Assembly: GCF_015644665.1 (NCBI RefSeq) | Contig: NZ_JADOBQ010000005.1 | Span: 248,001-312,000 of the forward strand | Length of the DNA stretch: 64,000 nt | Direction of reading: 5' to 3' | From: Roseobacter sp. MH60115 | Lineage (GTDB): Bacteria; Pseudomonadota; Alphaproteobacteria; Rhodobacterales; Rhodobacteraceae | In this document: positions 35,920 to 44,276 of the stretch, in pieces | Layout of the letters: each line of letters begins with the position of its first letter | How positions within the stretch are numbered: position 1 is the first letter of the stretch | The notes under the pieces: generated by a model | Seen by the model: only the letters and a program-made list of their open reading frames with translations | Databases searched by the model: none | What the model was told of the DNA's origin: nothing | Program-made: the position numbers and the translations under genes

Positions 35920-36027
35920 GGCAGATCCTCCCGATGATCGTTGCGTTCTGGACAGTAATGTACAGTCCTGCTCAAACGCTAAGATCAAACGGGCCCACCC
36001 GTCAAGAAAATGCTGATACCGGGCGTG

Positions 36028-36681
36028 TCAACCGGGTTTGCGCGCGACGATGAAGATGCCCTTGCGCGGGCCGGGGCGCCAGGATTGCTCGATTTCGAAC
36101 CCGGCGTCCCTGACCATTTCTTCCAGCTCCGAACTGGTGACAAAAAGGACATGCGGCAGCAGCTTTAGCGCCCTGCCAACAACGGCAATCGGTTTGAACC
36201 ATCTCATCCCGTCACCGAGGCAAACGGTACTCGAAAACATCATCCCGCCCGGTTTCAACATGTCGAAACTCTTGGCAATGGCTGCACGCGGGTCTTTGAG
36301 AAGGTGCAGAATACTCATCGCCAGCACCGCGTCATAGCGATTGTCCGGCGGTTCGAAATCCTCGATCCGGTTCTGCACGAAGGAGACGTTTTCGATGCTC
36401 TGATCCTGCGCTTTCCGCTCGGCAATGGAGATCATTTCGGCAGAGAAATCAAAAGCCAGAACGTGGTTGACATAAGGCGCGTGGATCAGCGCGGTTGTGC
36501 CGGTGCCGCACCCGAATTCGAGCAGGTCCATGTCACGGGTCAGGAAAGACCGGGTGATGGCCAGCTTGCGCTCATAGGTCGCCTGATCTGCAACCGGGCG
36601 TTTGGCGTAGCCCTGCGCAACGCGGTCCCAAAAACGCGATTCGCCTGCGTTGGATAGAGAGGGCGGGGAGGCATAGGTCAT
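36028..36681 (-). CDS. class I SAM-dependent methyltransferase
   Basis: 217 residues. Motif I LLEFGCGTGTTALIHAPYV, acidic loop AFDFSAEMISIAERKAQ, YDAVLAMSILHLLKDP and LKPGGMMFSSTVC define the fold. AAGGTG precedes ATG 36681. It is divergent from the LysR gene on the other strand, a common regulator-target arrangement. Substrate unknown; ubiquinone-type or small-molecule methylation is possible. Confidence 0.9.
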   Translation of the reverse strand: MTYASPPSLSNAGESRFWDRVAQGYAKRPVADQATYERKLAITRSFLTRDMDLLEFGCGTGTTALIHAPYVNHVLAFDFSAEMISIAERKAQDQSIENVSFVQNRIEDFEPPDNRYDAVLAMSILHLLKDPRAAIAKSFDMLKPGGMMFSSTVCLGDGMRWFKPIAVVGRALKLLPHVLFVTSSELEEMVRDAGFEIEQSWRPGPRKGIFIVARKPG

Positions 36682-36775
36682 AGATGTTCACCTTCGAATA
36701 GAGATGGCACTGTCTTATATCTGCATGGATCGTAAATAAATTGACCAAATACGCTTTCCTGATATGCATTTTTGC

Positions 36776-37690
36776 ATGGATTGGCGTTCGATGAAATTTG
36801 ACTGGAACCACGCGCGGGCTTTTCTGATCACGGCGGAGGAGGGGTCGCTTTCGGCGGCTGCACGGGCGTTGGGAATGACACAGCCGACGCTGGGTCGGCA
36901 GGTCTCGGCGCTGGAGGAAGAGTTGGGTGTGTTGTTGTTCGACCGCGTCGGTCGCAGCCTGAAGCTCACCGCGAACGGGTTGGAGCTGGTGGATCACGTG
37001 CGGGCGATGGGGGATGCGGCCAGCCATGTTTCGATGACCGCATCGGGGCAATCAACTTCGGTAGAGGGCACCGTGCGCATTACCGCGACGGAGGTGGCGT
37101 CGGCCTATGTTCTGCCCAGGATGATCGCCCGCCTTCGACAGCAGCATCCGGGGATCGAGGTCGAAGTCGTTGCCACGAACCACCTGCGGGATCTGCGTCG
37201 CCGCGAGGCGGATATTGCGATCCGCACGGTGCGGCCAACCGACCCACAGCTTATCGCACGTCAGTTACCTTCTGAAACAGCGGATCTCTACGCCAGCCTG
37301 AGTTACCTGGACCAGAACGGGCCTTTCGACCAGCCAGAAGCATTGTCGACTGCCACCTTACTCGGATTTGATGAGAACAACCAGTTTCTGGAGGCTCTGA
37401 ACGCGCGCGGTCTGCGGCTCTTTGAACACCAGTTCCCGGTGCGCACGGCGTCACATCTGGCCCAGTGGGAAATGGTTCGTCAGGGTCTGGGTATTGGGGT
37501 GATGCTCTCGCGTGTGGGTGAGGCCGATCCATCAGTGCGGCGTGCACTGCCCTGGTTCGATCCTTTTGCCTTCGATGTGTGGTTGGTGGCCCACCGCGAA
37601 GTAAATTCCAGCAGGCGCGTGCGGCTGGTGTTCGACTGGCTGGTGGGCGAATTCAATGCCCTTCCGGATGTACCCGGATGCAAGGAATAA
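36776..37690 (+). CDS. LysR family transcriptional regulator
   Basis: 304 residues. Starts MDWRSMKFDWNHARAFL, with recognition helix in LGMTQPTLGRQVSALEEELG. Effector domain from residue 95 on. Three in-frame ATGs (36764, 36776, 36791) exist; 36776 fits relatives that open MDWRS. No ribosome site is clear. An ATGCA-TTTT-TGCAT palindrome (36764-36777) overlaps the start and may be an autoregulatory site. Confidence 0.9.
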   Translation: MDWRSMKFDWNHARAFLITAEEGSLSAAARALGMTQPTLGRQVSALEEELGVLLFDRVGRSLKLTANGLELVDHVRAMGDAASHVSMTASGQSTSVEGTVRITATEVASAYVLPRMIARLRQQHPGIEVEVVATNHLRDLRRREADIAIRTVRPTDPQLIARQLPSETADLYASLSYLDQNGPFDQPEALSTATLLGFDENNQFLEALNARGLRLFEHQFPVRTASHLAQWEMVRQGLGIGVMLSRVGEADPSVRRALPWFDPFAFDVWLVAHREVNSSRRVRLVFDWLVGEFNALPDVPGCKE

Positions 37691-37767
37691 GGCATGCGGT
37701 GACGGGAAATCTTGAAATACAGATAGACACCTGAAAGGATATCTTTGGAAATCTGGTGGGGGTTCAG

Positions 37768-38151
37768 ATGGTCAAAATGCGATATATACTGCCGTTTCTG
37801 CTCGGATATGGAGCGCCGGGGTTGGCCTGTGACTACTGCTCGGCCGAGGTTACGCTGACATCGGAACTGGCGGAGTGTTACCTCACGCGCGTCGATGGCG
37901 AGATCGACAAGATGATCGAAGCGAACCTGCCCGCCCAATTGATCAACCTGGCGTCTTGTGACGGTGCGGCAACGGCCACGCGCGGAACATCTGGCCTGCC
38001 CGGGGTCAGCCCCGGCACAAGGAAGCCCGACCTGAGTTTCCTGATGGATGCGGATGGAATGCGCTGTCTGGCCGTGGCGCTCCGGGGAGAAAGCTGGTCA
38101 CCGGATCCTGTGAAGACCTTCGAGGTGCACCGTGACTGCGAAGCGCGATAA
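37768..38151 (+). CDS. hypothetical secreted protein, cysteine-containing
   Basis: 127 residues with a signal peptide (MVKMRYILPFLLGYGAPGLA) and a mature start CDYC. Four to six cysteines suggest disulfides (CDYC, ECYL, ASCDG, MRCLA). No family recognised. Its end overlaps the start of the following gene by 20 bp, so the two unknown genes are linked. A GTG start 12 bp upstream is possible. Confidence 0.65.
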   Translation: MVKMRYILPFLLGYGAPGLACDYCSAEVTLTSELAECYLTRVDGEIDKMIEANLPAQLINLASCDGAATATRGTSGLPGVSPGTRKPDLSFLMDADGMRCLAVALRGESWSPDPVKTFEVHRDCEAR

Positions 38152-38881
38152 ACCCCGCAAACCGCTCTCCCATGAGATGATGAACGAGGCGCTGGCAGAC
38201 CCGGCACCGGATTTGGATGCGCCCCGCGACAGCGCCGAAGATCATGATGTGGATGATGATGCGCGCCGACCGTCAGTGCGGCGTCCGACAGAGCCCGGCA
38301 AAACCAGCGCTGACCGCGTGACCTTGTCAACTCGCGTTGAGCAATACACGCGTATTGCGGCCAGTCTGGGCGTGGCATTGGCAGCAATCACCGGCGCCTA
38401 TCAGTACGTCGAAGCCAATGAGGACAATCGCCGCGAACGCTCGCTTGAGATCGTGCGGAATTGGCAGTCCGAAACCAATATCGAGCGGTACACGGCGATA
38501 CAGGCGTTTGTTGAAGGCAAGGTCAACGAACCCACGCTGAAAGCACAGCTTCAGGTGCTGTCGCCAGACGCCCTGCCAGATGCGCAAGCCAATCTGGGCC
38601 GGGCGTGGACAGCGGCTTTGCGCGACAGCGACGCGTCGGAGGACAAGCGGATTGAGCGCCACATCGACCGGCTGATGCTGTTTTTTGCACAGATGGAAAT
38701 CTGCATCGATTCCGAGCTCTGCAACGCGAAGGTGCTGCGCGACTATTTCGAGCTCGAAGTCTCAACTTTCTGGACCTACTTCAAGGGCTATGCCGAGCTG
38801 CGCCAGAGAGCGAGTTATCAAGGGTACGGGGATCCGGTCGCCCGCCTGGTTGAGCGTTTTGCGGCGATGCCGGATCCCTGA
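38132..38881 (+). CDS. hypothetical membrane-anchored protein
   Basis: 249 residues. A charged, disordered N-terminus (to about 65) is followed by one membrane segment (IAASLGVALAAITGAYQYV, 75-93) and a helical C-terminal region with RNWQSETNIERYTAIQAF and IERHIDRLMLFFAQMEICI, which suggests a DUF4760-like helical domain, not confirmed. GTG 38132 starts inside the previous gene. It converges on the peroxidase gene with 12 bp between stops. Confidence 0.65.
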   Translation: MTAKRDKPRKPLSHEMMNEALADPAPDLDAPRDSAEDHDVDDDARRPSVRRPTEPGKTSADRVTLSTRVEQYTRIAASLGVALAAITGAYQYVEANEDNRRERSLEIVRNWQSETNIERYTAIQAFVEGKVNEPTLKAQLQVLSPDALPDAQANLGRAWTAALRDSDASEDKRIERHIDRLMLFFAQMEICIDSELCNAKVLRDYFELEVSTFWTYFKGYAELRQRASYQGYGDPVARLVERFAAMPDP

Positions 38882-38893
38882 AAGGGCCTTGGT

Positions 38894-40894
38894 TTACTCC
38901 CGGACCCATCCGGTCTGGGTCATGCCGACAAACCCGAGGTTTTCGGGCGCGGGAATGTTACGCAACACCAGATCGCGCATTGATCCGCAGGTGGTGATCT
39001 GCTCCCATCCGTAGTTGGAGAAGGTGGGATGCTCCTGTGACGGGTCTTCGGGCGGGGTGAAAACATGCTCTGACAGCAGCGGGTTTGTCAGCGCCTGCGA
39101 AAAGGCGTCCAGGGCGACAAAGGATAGGATCGTGCGCGGCAGCGGCGCGTTTTTGACCCGATCCTCGCAAAACAGACCCACGAAGAAATCCACGCGGTTC
39201 ACGTCGCCGTAGGTATCCTTGAGCAGCTTTGCGACATCCCGGTCCGCGCTGATCTGCGACATCTCTGTGATCGGCAGGCGCTGCAGATACTCCAGATAAT
39301 CCGCGAAGGGACGCAGTCGGCAGAACCGACCCTGTGCGACAGAGGCTTCCTCCACATGCATCAGCGATTTGGTGGTGTTGCGTGGCCCGACTTCACCTGC
39401 GGATTGCGCGCTCATGTCTTCGAAAGCGCGCCCCAGCCCGATGTCGATCAGCGGCTTGTTTTCCATGAAATAGGACGGGTTGACCTTGCGCGTGGTCTCG
39501 CCCCAGGTGATCTGATCGGGGATCAGCGCGTGCCAGCGGTAGAGCAGGCTGAATTCCGTCGTGATCCAGTTGGGCCGGTTCCATTTCGCGCCCCAGGCCG
39601 CTTTGGGGTCTGCCTTGATCCGGAAGGCGGTGGGCGCGATGTGGTTGATGTAGTCTTCAACCACGATCTTGATGAATTGCACCACAACGATGTTGCGTGC
39701 TGTCTCGAACACGCGATCATCATCCCAGTCGGGGTTGCGCCCCCCAAGCTCACTGGCAAGCCGGTTGTGTTCGCGCAGAAGCACCGTGTTGATCATCGCC
39801 GTTTGTGGCACCGAATTGGCGCGGTCGCCCCCGAAGGCGAAAAGCCTGCCGCGCTTCTCGCGCACCCGTGCGGCTACTTCCGGCGTGCCTGATGTGATCG
39901 CCGCGTTCAGGTTTCCGAGACCCAGGGGTTGGTCGAGGATGTCGAACTCCTGCTTGATGTCATCGCCGTCGAAGAGGAAGGGCGCAAATTCTTCGCCGTC
40001 CAGCATCTGGCTTTTCAACTTGCCGCGATCCTCCGGTGCCGGGGAGGCGACCCTTAGGGCCGCCGTCTGTGCCGCTGTCCGTCCATAGAGCGGGCAGAGG
40101 TCGATATTGTGGTTCGACGTGTTTCGCTTCAGGCGGTCGGGGTCCTTTTCATCCGTTGTGGTGCGGATGAATCCGTCCGTCAGATACTGCGCAAAGGAGG
40201 GGAAAAGGCAGGTCGATTTAGGACACAGGCGTTGTGTGTCCCCCGTCCGTGCAAAAAGGTGTTGGATGTCATCCCAGGGTGGCAGGCTTTCAGGATCAAC
40301 GGGGGAAGGACCAAGATGGCGGGCACTCCATTCCGTGTCCGTGAGGCTGGACCAGGAGGTGTAATCGCTCCTGGTGGAGAAGGGATGCGGCCGGTTGCGG
40401 ACCTGATTGACGATACGGTTGATGACGATGCGGTTGATCAATGCATCCAGTGGCGGGATCTTCCCGATGAGATCAACGATCCACTGGACATTCAGCAATC
40501 CCATCGCCTTGTCTCCGATCCAGCCGAGAACCCGCCGCTGTGTCAGTTCGACCCGGCGGGATTTCTTCATGCCGCCGTAGAACAGCCGGAAGATCGCGGG
40601 AAAGACGAGAATGAAAAACAGCTGACGCGACCAGGGGAGGTCGAGGGCATAGACGGACCAGAGCCCCGAAAAGACACTCAGCCCGGTGAAAATCCACCAG
40701 CCTTCCTGTTGTTCGCACCAGATACGATAAATGCCATACAGGCATCCCAGATAAACGGGAACCAACAGCAGTCGTGCGTTCTCGCCGGGGAACTGCGTCG
40801 CATGTGTCATCGTGTGGTAAACGAAAATTGCGCCGATGATGAAACAGGTTGCTGTCAAAAGGGTTTTGCGCTGCTGCGCGCTATCGGTTGCCAT
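38894..40894 (-). CDS. membrane-anchored cyclooxygenase-like haem peroxidase
   Basis: 666 residues. Four hydrophobic segments at the N-terminus (about 11-28, 41-58, 66-83, 90-107) precede a catalytic domain that aligns by eye with animal prostaglandin synthase: FAQYLTD (234-240), NIDLCPLYG, LREHNRL (373-379), FIKIVVEDY, and LYRWHALIPD (451-460). The proximal His455 and catalytic-type Tyr452 are kept; the distal His position is Asp240. Fatty-acid dioxygenase or peroxidase role is inferred. Two TTAATTAA boxes lie just upstream. Confidence 0.85.
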   Translation of the reverse strand: MATDSAQQRKTLLTATCFIIGAIFVYHTMTHATQFPGENARLLLVPVYLGCLYGIYRIWCEQQEGWWIFTGLSVFSGLWSVYALDLPWSRQLFFILVFPAIFRLFYGGMKKSRRVELTQRRVLGWIGDKAMGLLNVQWIVDLIGKIPPLDALINRIVINRIVNQVRNRPHPFSTRSDYTSWSSLTDTEWSARHLGPSPVDPESLPPWDDIQHLFARTGDTQRLCPKSTCLFPSFAQYLTDGFIRTTTDEKDPDRLKRNTSNHNIDLCPLYGRTAAQTAALRVASPAPEDRGKLKSQMLDGEEFAPFLFDGDDIKQEFDILDQPLGLGNLNAAITSGTPEVAARVREKRGRLFAFGGDRANSVPQTAMINTVLLREHNRLASELGGRNPDWDDDRVFETARNIVVVQFIKIVVEDYINHIAPTAFRIKADPKAAWGAKWNRPNWITTEFSLLYRWHALIPDQITWGETTRKVNPSYFMENKPLIDIGLGRAFEDMSAQSAGEVGPRNTTKSLMHVEEASVAQGRFCRLRPFADYLEYLQRLPITEMSQISADRDVAKLLKDTYGDVNRVDFFVGLFCEDRVKNAPLPRTILSFVALDAFSQALTNPLLSEHVFTPPEDPSQEHPTFSNYGWEQITTCGSMRDLVLRNIPAPENLGFVGMTQTGWVRE

Positions 40895-40913
40895 GATAAT
40901 CCTCCGGCGTAAT

Positions 40914-40933
40914 TTAATTAACTTTTTAATTAA
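40914..40933. promoter_or_regulatory. tandem TTAATTAA operator candidate; otherwise empty intergenic region
   Basis: Two perfect TTAATTAA palindromes 12 bp apart lie 20-39 bp upstream of the peroxidase start in an otherwise GC-rich genome. The spacing of about one helical turn suits cooperative repressor binding. The rest of 40895-41195 is AT-rich and holds only promoter-like sequence; no gene is apparent. Confidence 0.45.
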
Positions 40934-41195
40934 CTTTTCAAAATATGTGCCATTTCACACTAAAACGGCGCATTTTTCCAGTTTAGATTGTAACCGGCTC
41001 GAATCCCATTAGATTTCTGTGTCAGGGATGCCTTCGGCCAATGCACAGGCTGCGGCGCCTTTTGTGGTATTCAGCGTACCGTCATCGCCGCACTATTTAG
41101 CAGCGGGGCGCAATTATTTTTCATTGGATTATGTTCAATTTCCTGAGTTCGCATTGTAGAAATGCACTGCTGGCCGATTTCAGAAAGTTTCTATA

Positions 41196-41963
41196 ATGTT
41201 CCCGCCTTCCTCTCGTTCTCCGCAACCCGCTGTGCGGCGTAGTCGTCCAATGCGTGTTGCGGACACGATCAAGGAACTGGTGATGGTGCGCGATCTCAAG
41301 CGCGGCGATCGCTTGCCAGCGGAATCTGAGATGATTCAAAGCTTCGGGATGGCCAAAAGCACGATCCGCGAGGCGATGCGCATTCTGGAGGCACAGGGCC
41401 TGGTCGAGACCCGGACAGGCCCGGGCGGCGGCAGTTTCGTCGGAGAACCGTCGGCAGAGCGTGCACGTGCGCTGCTGGGCAACTACTTCTACTTCAAGGA
41501 CGTCAAGTTTGCGGAAGTCTATCAGCTGCGCCGTTTGCTGGAGCCGGAACTCGTTGCCTCACTGGCGGGGGGGCTGAGCGAGGATCAGTTGGAGGAATTG
41601 GAACTGCTCGCAGAACGGTTTCCCACACCACCCCAGACTGTAGAAGAGGCGCGGGCCTATCACATCGGATCACTGGAGTTTCATGTGCGGCTTGCCTCTT
41701 TTGCGCAAAATGATCTGTTGGGTTTCGTGATCGGTTTTCTGGCGACCACCCTGTCGGAACTCACGGTGAGCCAGGGAGGGGCCGAGCACGCGGCGGCAGC
41801 GCTTTGGCGCAAGGGGCGGTTGTGCCGCAGGCATCTGCTGATGGCGTTGCGCGAGGGGGCGCCCGGGGAGGCGCGCAAGGTGATGCTCGAATTCATGCTG
41901 GCGGAGGAGGCGATGATGTTGTCACAAAACGCCGCCTTGCGGCGACGTTTCGTGCCGGGGTGA
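41196..41963 (+). CDS. GntR family regulator, FadR (FCD) subfamily
   Basis: 255 residues. Helix-turn-helix in RGDRLPAESEMIQSFGMAKSTIREAMRILEAQG and an FCD domain (LRRLLEPELVASLAGG). The start may be ATG 41196 or the ATG at 41250. A 163-bp segment covering its last 47 codons is repeated in tandem downstream. Neighbouring amino-acid catabolism genes are the probable regulon. Confidence 0.9.
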   Translation: MFPPSSRSPQPAVRRSRPMRVADTIKELVMVRDLKRGDRLPAESEMIQSFGMAKSTIREAMRILEAQGLVETRTGPGGGSFVGEPSAERARALLGNYFYFKDVKFAEVYQLRRLLEPELVASLAGGLSEDQLEELELLAERFPTPPQTVEEARAYHIGSLEFHVRLASFAQNDLLGFVIGFLATTLSELTVSQGGAEHAAAALWRKGRLCRRHLLMALREGAPGEARKVMLEFMLAEEAMMLSQNAALRRRFVPG

Positions 41964-42145
41964 TATCCGCGCCACTTGCCGATTGTGCCGTAGACATCTG
42001 CTGATGGCATTGCGCGAGGGCGCGCCCGGTGAGGCGCGCAAGGTGATGCTCGAATTCATGCTGGCGGAGGAGGCGATGATGTTGTCACAAAACGCCGCCT
42101 TGCGGCGACGTTTCGTGCCGGGGTGATATCCGCGCCACTTGCTGA
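41820..42145. repeat. 163-bp tandem duplication of the gntR 3' end
   Basis: Copy 1 is 41820-41982, copy 2 is 41983-42145, followed by an 8-bp start of a third copy. They differ at 6 of 163 bases by my reading; the five inside the reading frame are all synonymous third-position changes near its left end. The unit is not a multiple of 3, and the first copy keeps the intact stop at 41961. Confidence 0.92.
41983..42126 (+). pseudogene. gntR 3'-end fragment (copy 2)
   Basis: Codes for the C-terminal tail of the FadR-type regulator in the original frame, ending at a TGA at 42124-42126, but has no start or upstream domain. The region 41964-42269 otherwise holds only the ribosome site of the next gene. 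Confidence 0.85.
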
Positions 42146-42269
42146 TTGTGCCGGAAACCGGTCTTGGCGCCTTTTCCCCAAAAACCCGATTGCACCTTGG
42201 CCGGGAAGTGGATTTGCATGGGCGGACCGGGGCAACGAGTCGCCGAACGGGTTTTGAAAAGGGGATGGA

Positions 42270-43346
42270 ATGAAACGTATCGTGGTCTTGGGGATGGGCA
42301 AGGTTGGCACCTTGTCGGGCGAGCTTTTGCATGAGGCGGGTTTTGCCGTCACCGGCATAGACGCGCTTGGGAAATCCGATCACTTGCCATTCGAAACCCA
42401 GGTGTGTGACCTCTCCGACCCGGCGCAGTTCTCTGCGGCTTTGCAGGGGGCGGAAGCGGTCCTGTCCTGTCTGCCCTACCATTTGAATACGGGCATTGCA
42501 GAGGCCGCGCATGCCGCGGGTCTGCACTATTTCGACCTGACGGAGGATGTCCCGACCACCAAGGCCATTCTGGAGTTGTCCAAGACGTCCAAGGGTCTGA
42601 TGGCCCCGCAATGTGGACTGGCACCGGGGTTCGTGGGGATTGTCGGTGCGGATCTGATCAGCCAGTTTGACGACTGCCGTGCCTGCAAGATGCGCGTGGG
42701 GGCCCTGCCGCAGCACCCGACCGGCCTGATGGGCTATTCGTTCAACTGGTCCCCCGAAGGCGTGGTCAATGAATACCTGAATGATTGCGAAGTCTTGGAA
42801 GACGGGCAGATCAAATCGGTCTCGCCGATGGAATGGATCGAAAAGCTCTATATCGACGGGACGGAACTGGAAGCTTTCACCACCTCTGGCGGTCTTGGCA
42901 CCATGTGCGAGACCTATCTGGGGCGGGTGCCCAACATCGATTACAAGACCATGCGGTATCCCGGGCATGTGGACCTGATGAACTTCTTTTTCCATGAGCT
43001 GCTGATGCGGGACCGACGCAAGGACGCAGGTGAAATCCTCGTGCACGCGAAACCCCCGGTGGAGGATGATATCGTCTATGTACACGTCTCCGCCGAAGGG
43101 ATGATTGATGGCAAGCTGGCCCGGCGCGAGTTTGTGCGCGGGTACAAGCCCATTGATCTGGCCGGGCGGCGGCGCACGGCCATCGCCTGGACAACCGCCT
43201 CCTCGGTGGTGGGGATCATTGAAATGGTGCGCGATGGTACCTTGCCCGGCGCCGGATTCCTGAAGCAGGAGGATGTGCCGCTACCCGCTTTTCTGGCAAC
43301 CCGCACCGGGTCTGCCTACGCCGCAGAAGGGGCTTTTTCAGCCTAG
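42270..43346 (+). CDS. saccharopine dehydrogenase-like NAD(P)-binding enzyme
   Basis: 358 residues. An N-terminal Rossmann fold (VVLGMGKVGTLSGELLHEAGF) and the block APQCGLAPGFVGIVGADLIS place it in the saccharopine dehydrogenase NADP-binding family. It probably acts on an amino acid in lysine or related catabolism; the exact reaction is not set by the sequence. AAAAGGGGATGGA precedes ATG 42270. Its TAG stop shares the CTAG bases with the convergent racemase stop. Confidence 0.88.
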   Translation: MKRIVVLGMGKVGTLSGELLHEAGFAVTGIDALGKSDHLPFETQVCDLSDPAQFSAALQGAEAVLSCLPYHLNTGIAEAAHAAGLHYFDLTEDVPTTKAILELSKTSKGLMAPQCGLAPGFVGIVGADLISQFDDCRACKMRVGALPQHPTGLMGYSFNWSPEGVVNEYLNDCEVLEDGQIKSVSPMEWIEKLYIDGTELEAFTTSGGLGTMCETYLGRVPNIDYKTMRYPGHVDLMNFFFHELLMRDRRKDAGEILVHAKPPVEDDIVYVHVSAEGMIDGKLARREFVRGYKPIDLAGRRRTAIAWTTASSVVGIIEMVRDGTLPGAGFLKQEDVPLPAFLATRTGSAYAAEGAFSA

Positions 43347-44086
43347 CCGTGACGCGGGTCGTCCAGTTCTGCCGGGAAGGCGCGTGGTAGCAGTGCGGCC
43401 TGAAACCAGGTCACCAGCGTGTAGATGGAGTAGACCGGCAGCCCGGTCACGCGCCGGATGTCGCGGGCATAGGGCACCATGTTGGTGCATTCCAGCACGA
43501 TGGCGCCTATGCCGTCATGCTCGCAGACCAGCGCCTGCGCCGCTTCCAACATGTCCAGGCGGCAGGCATCGAAATCGAGGTCCGGCTGGTCTGTCAGGAT
43601 CGCCTGCGAAAAGCAGCGCCCGCCGTCCGTGCCCATGATCGGCGTATCGGGCGGCACGCCTGCGCAATAGAGATGATCGGGGGTCAGACTGTCCTTGGCG
43701 ATGGTCAGTACACCCACCCGCTGGCCCGGCGGCAGGGTCTGGGCAATCATCGGCACCTGCATGAGCGCCGAACTGGCAACCGGTACCTCCAGTTCGGCCT
43801 TGAGATCATTCTGCAGCACCGACAGAAAGCCACAGTTGGTCACAATGCCATCGCAGCCCATGCGCACCAACGCCCGCCCTTCGTGGATGAAGGCGTCGCG
43901 CATCGCGCGGGCGTCCTGCAGCACGATCCGGTCAGGCGTGGCACCGTCCACGACGCGGTAGTGAACGGGAAAAGGCCATGTGGACGCATTGCCGATATCA
44001 CCGGGAATGCGGGGGAAGCGGGTCTCCAGCATCAAGATGCCCACCGTTGCGCCGTAGATGGTTTTACCGCCTGACTGAACACTCAT
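43343..44086 (-). CDS. Asp/Glu racemase-family protein
   Basis: 247 residues. The two catalytic Cys of the aspartate/glutamate/hydantoin racemase superfamily are in VTNCGFLSVLQ and VLECTNMVPY. The substrate may be a D/L amino acid, in keeping with the FAD dehydrogenase next to it. GGAGA precedes ATG 44086. The stop codon overlaps the neighbouring convergent stop, so no base separates the two genes. Confidence 0.85.
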   Translation of the reverse strand: MSVQSGGKTIYGATVGILMLETRFPRIPGDIGNASTWPFPVHYRVVDGATPDRIVLQDARAMRDAFIHEGRALVRMGCDGIVTNCGFLSVLQNDLKAELEVPVASSALMQVPMIAQTLPPGQRVGVLTIAKDSLTPDHLYCAGVPPDTPIMGTDGGRCFSQAILTDQPDLDFDACRLDMLEAAQALVCEHDGIGAIVLECTNMVPYARDIRRVTGLPVYSIYTLVTWFQAALLPRAFPAELDDPRHG

Positions 44087-44276
44087 GTAACGTCTCCGCG
44101 CTGGTCCTCAGACACCCGGCATAGCATGCAAGGTGCCACATCCCTAGTCGACTTTCTGATTACACGCCGCCGGGATGAGCGTCATTCAGCACCCACCATT
44201 CTGTCCACTTGATGTCGAAACCAATTGACCCCGGACAGCCGACAGGCAAGGTGATCCACAGGGGGTGGGAGGAACA

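Noticed and set aside
41019-41160. 42-codon frame in the peroxidase/gntR spacer
   Set aside because: No ribosome site, no recognised features and chance length for this AT content.
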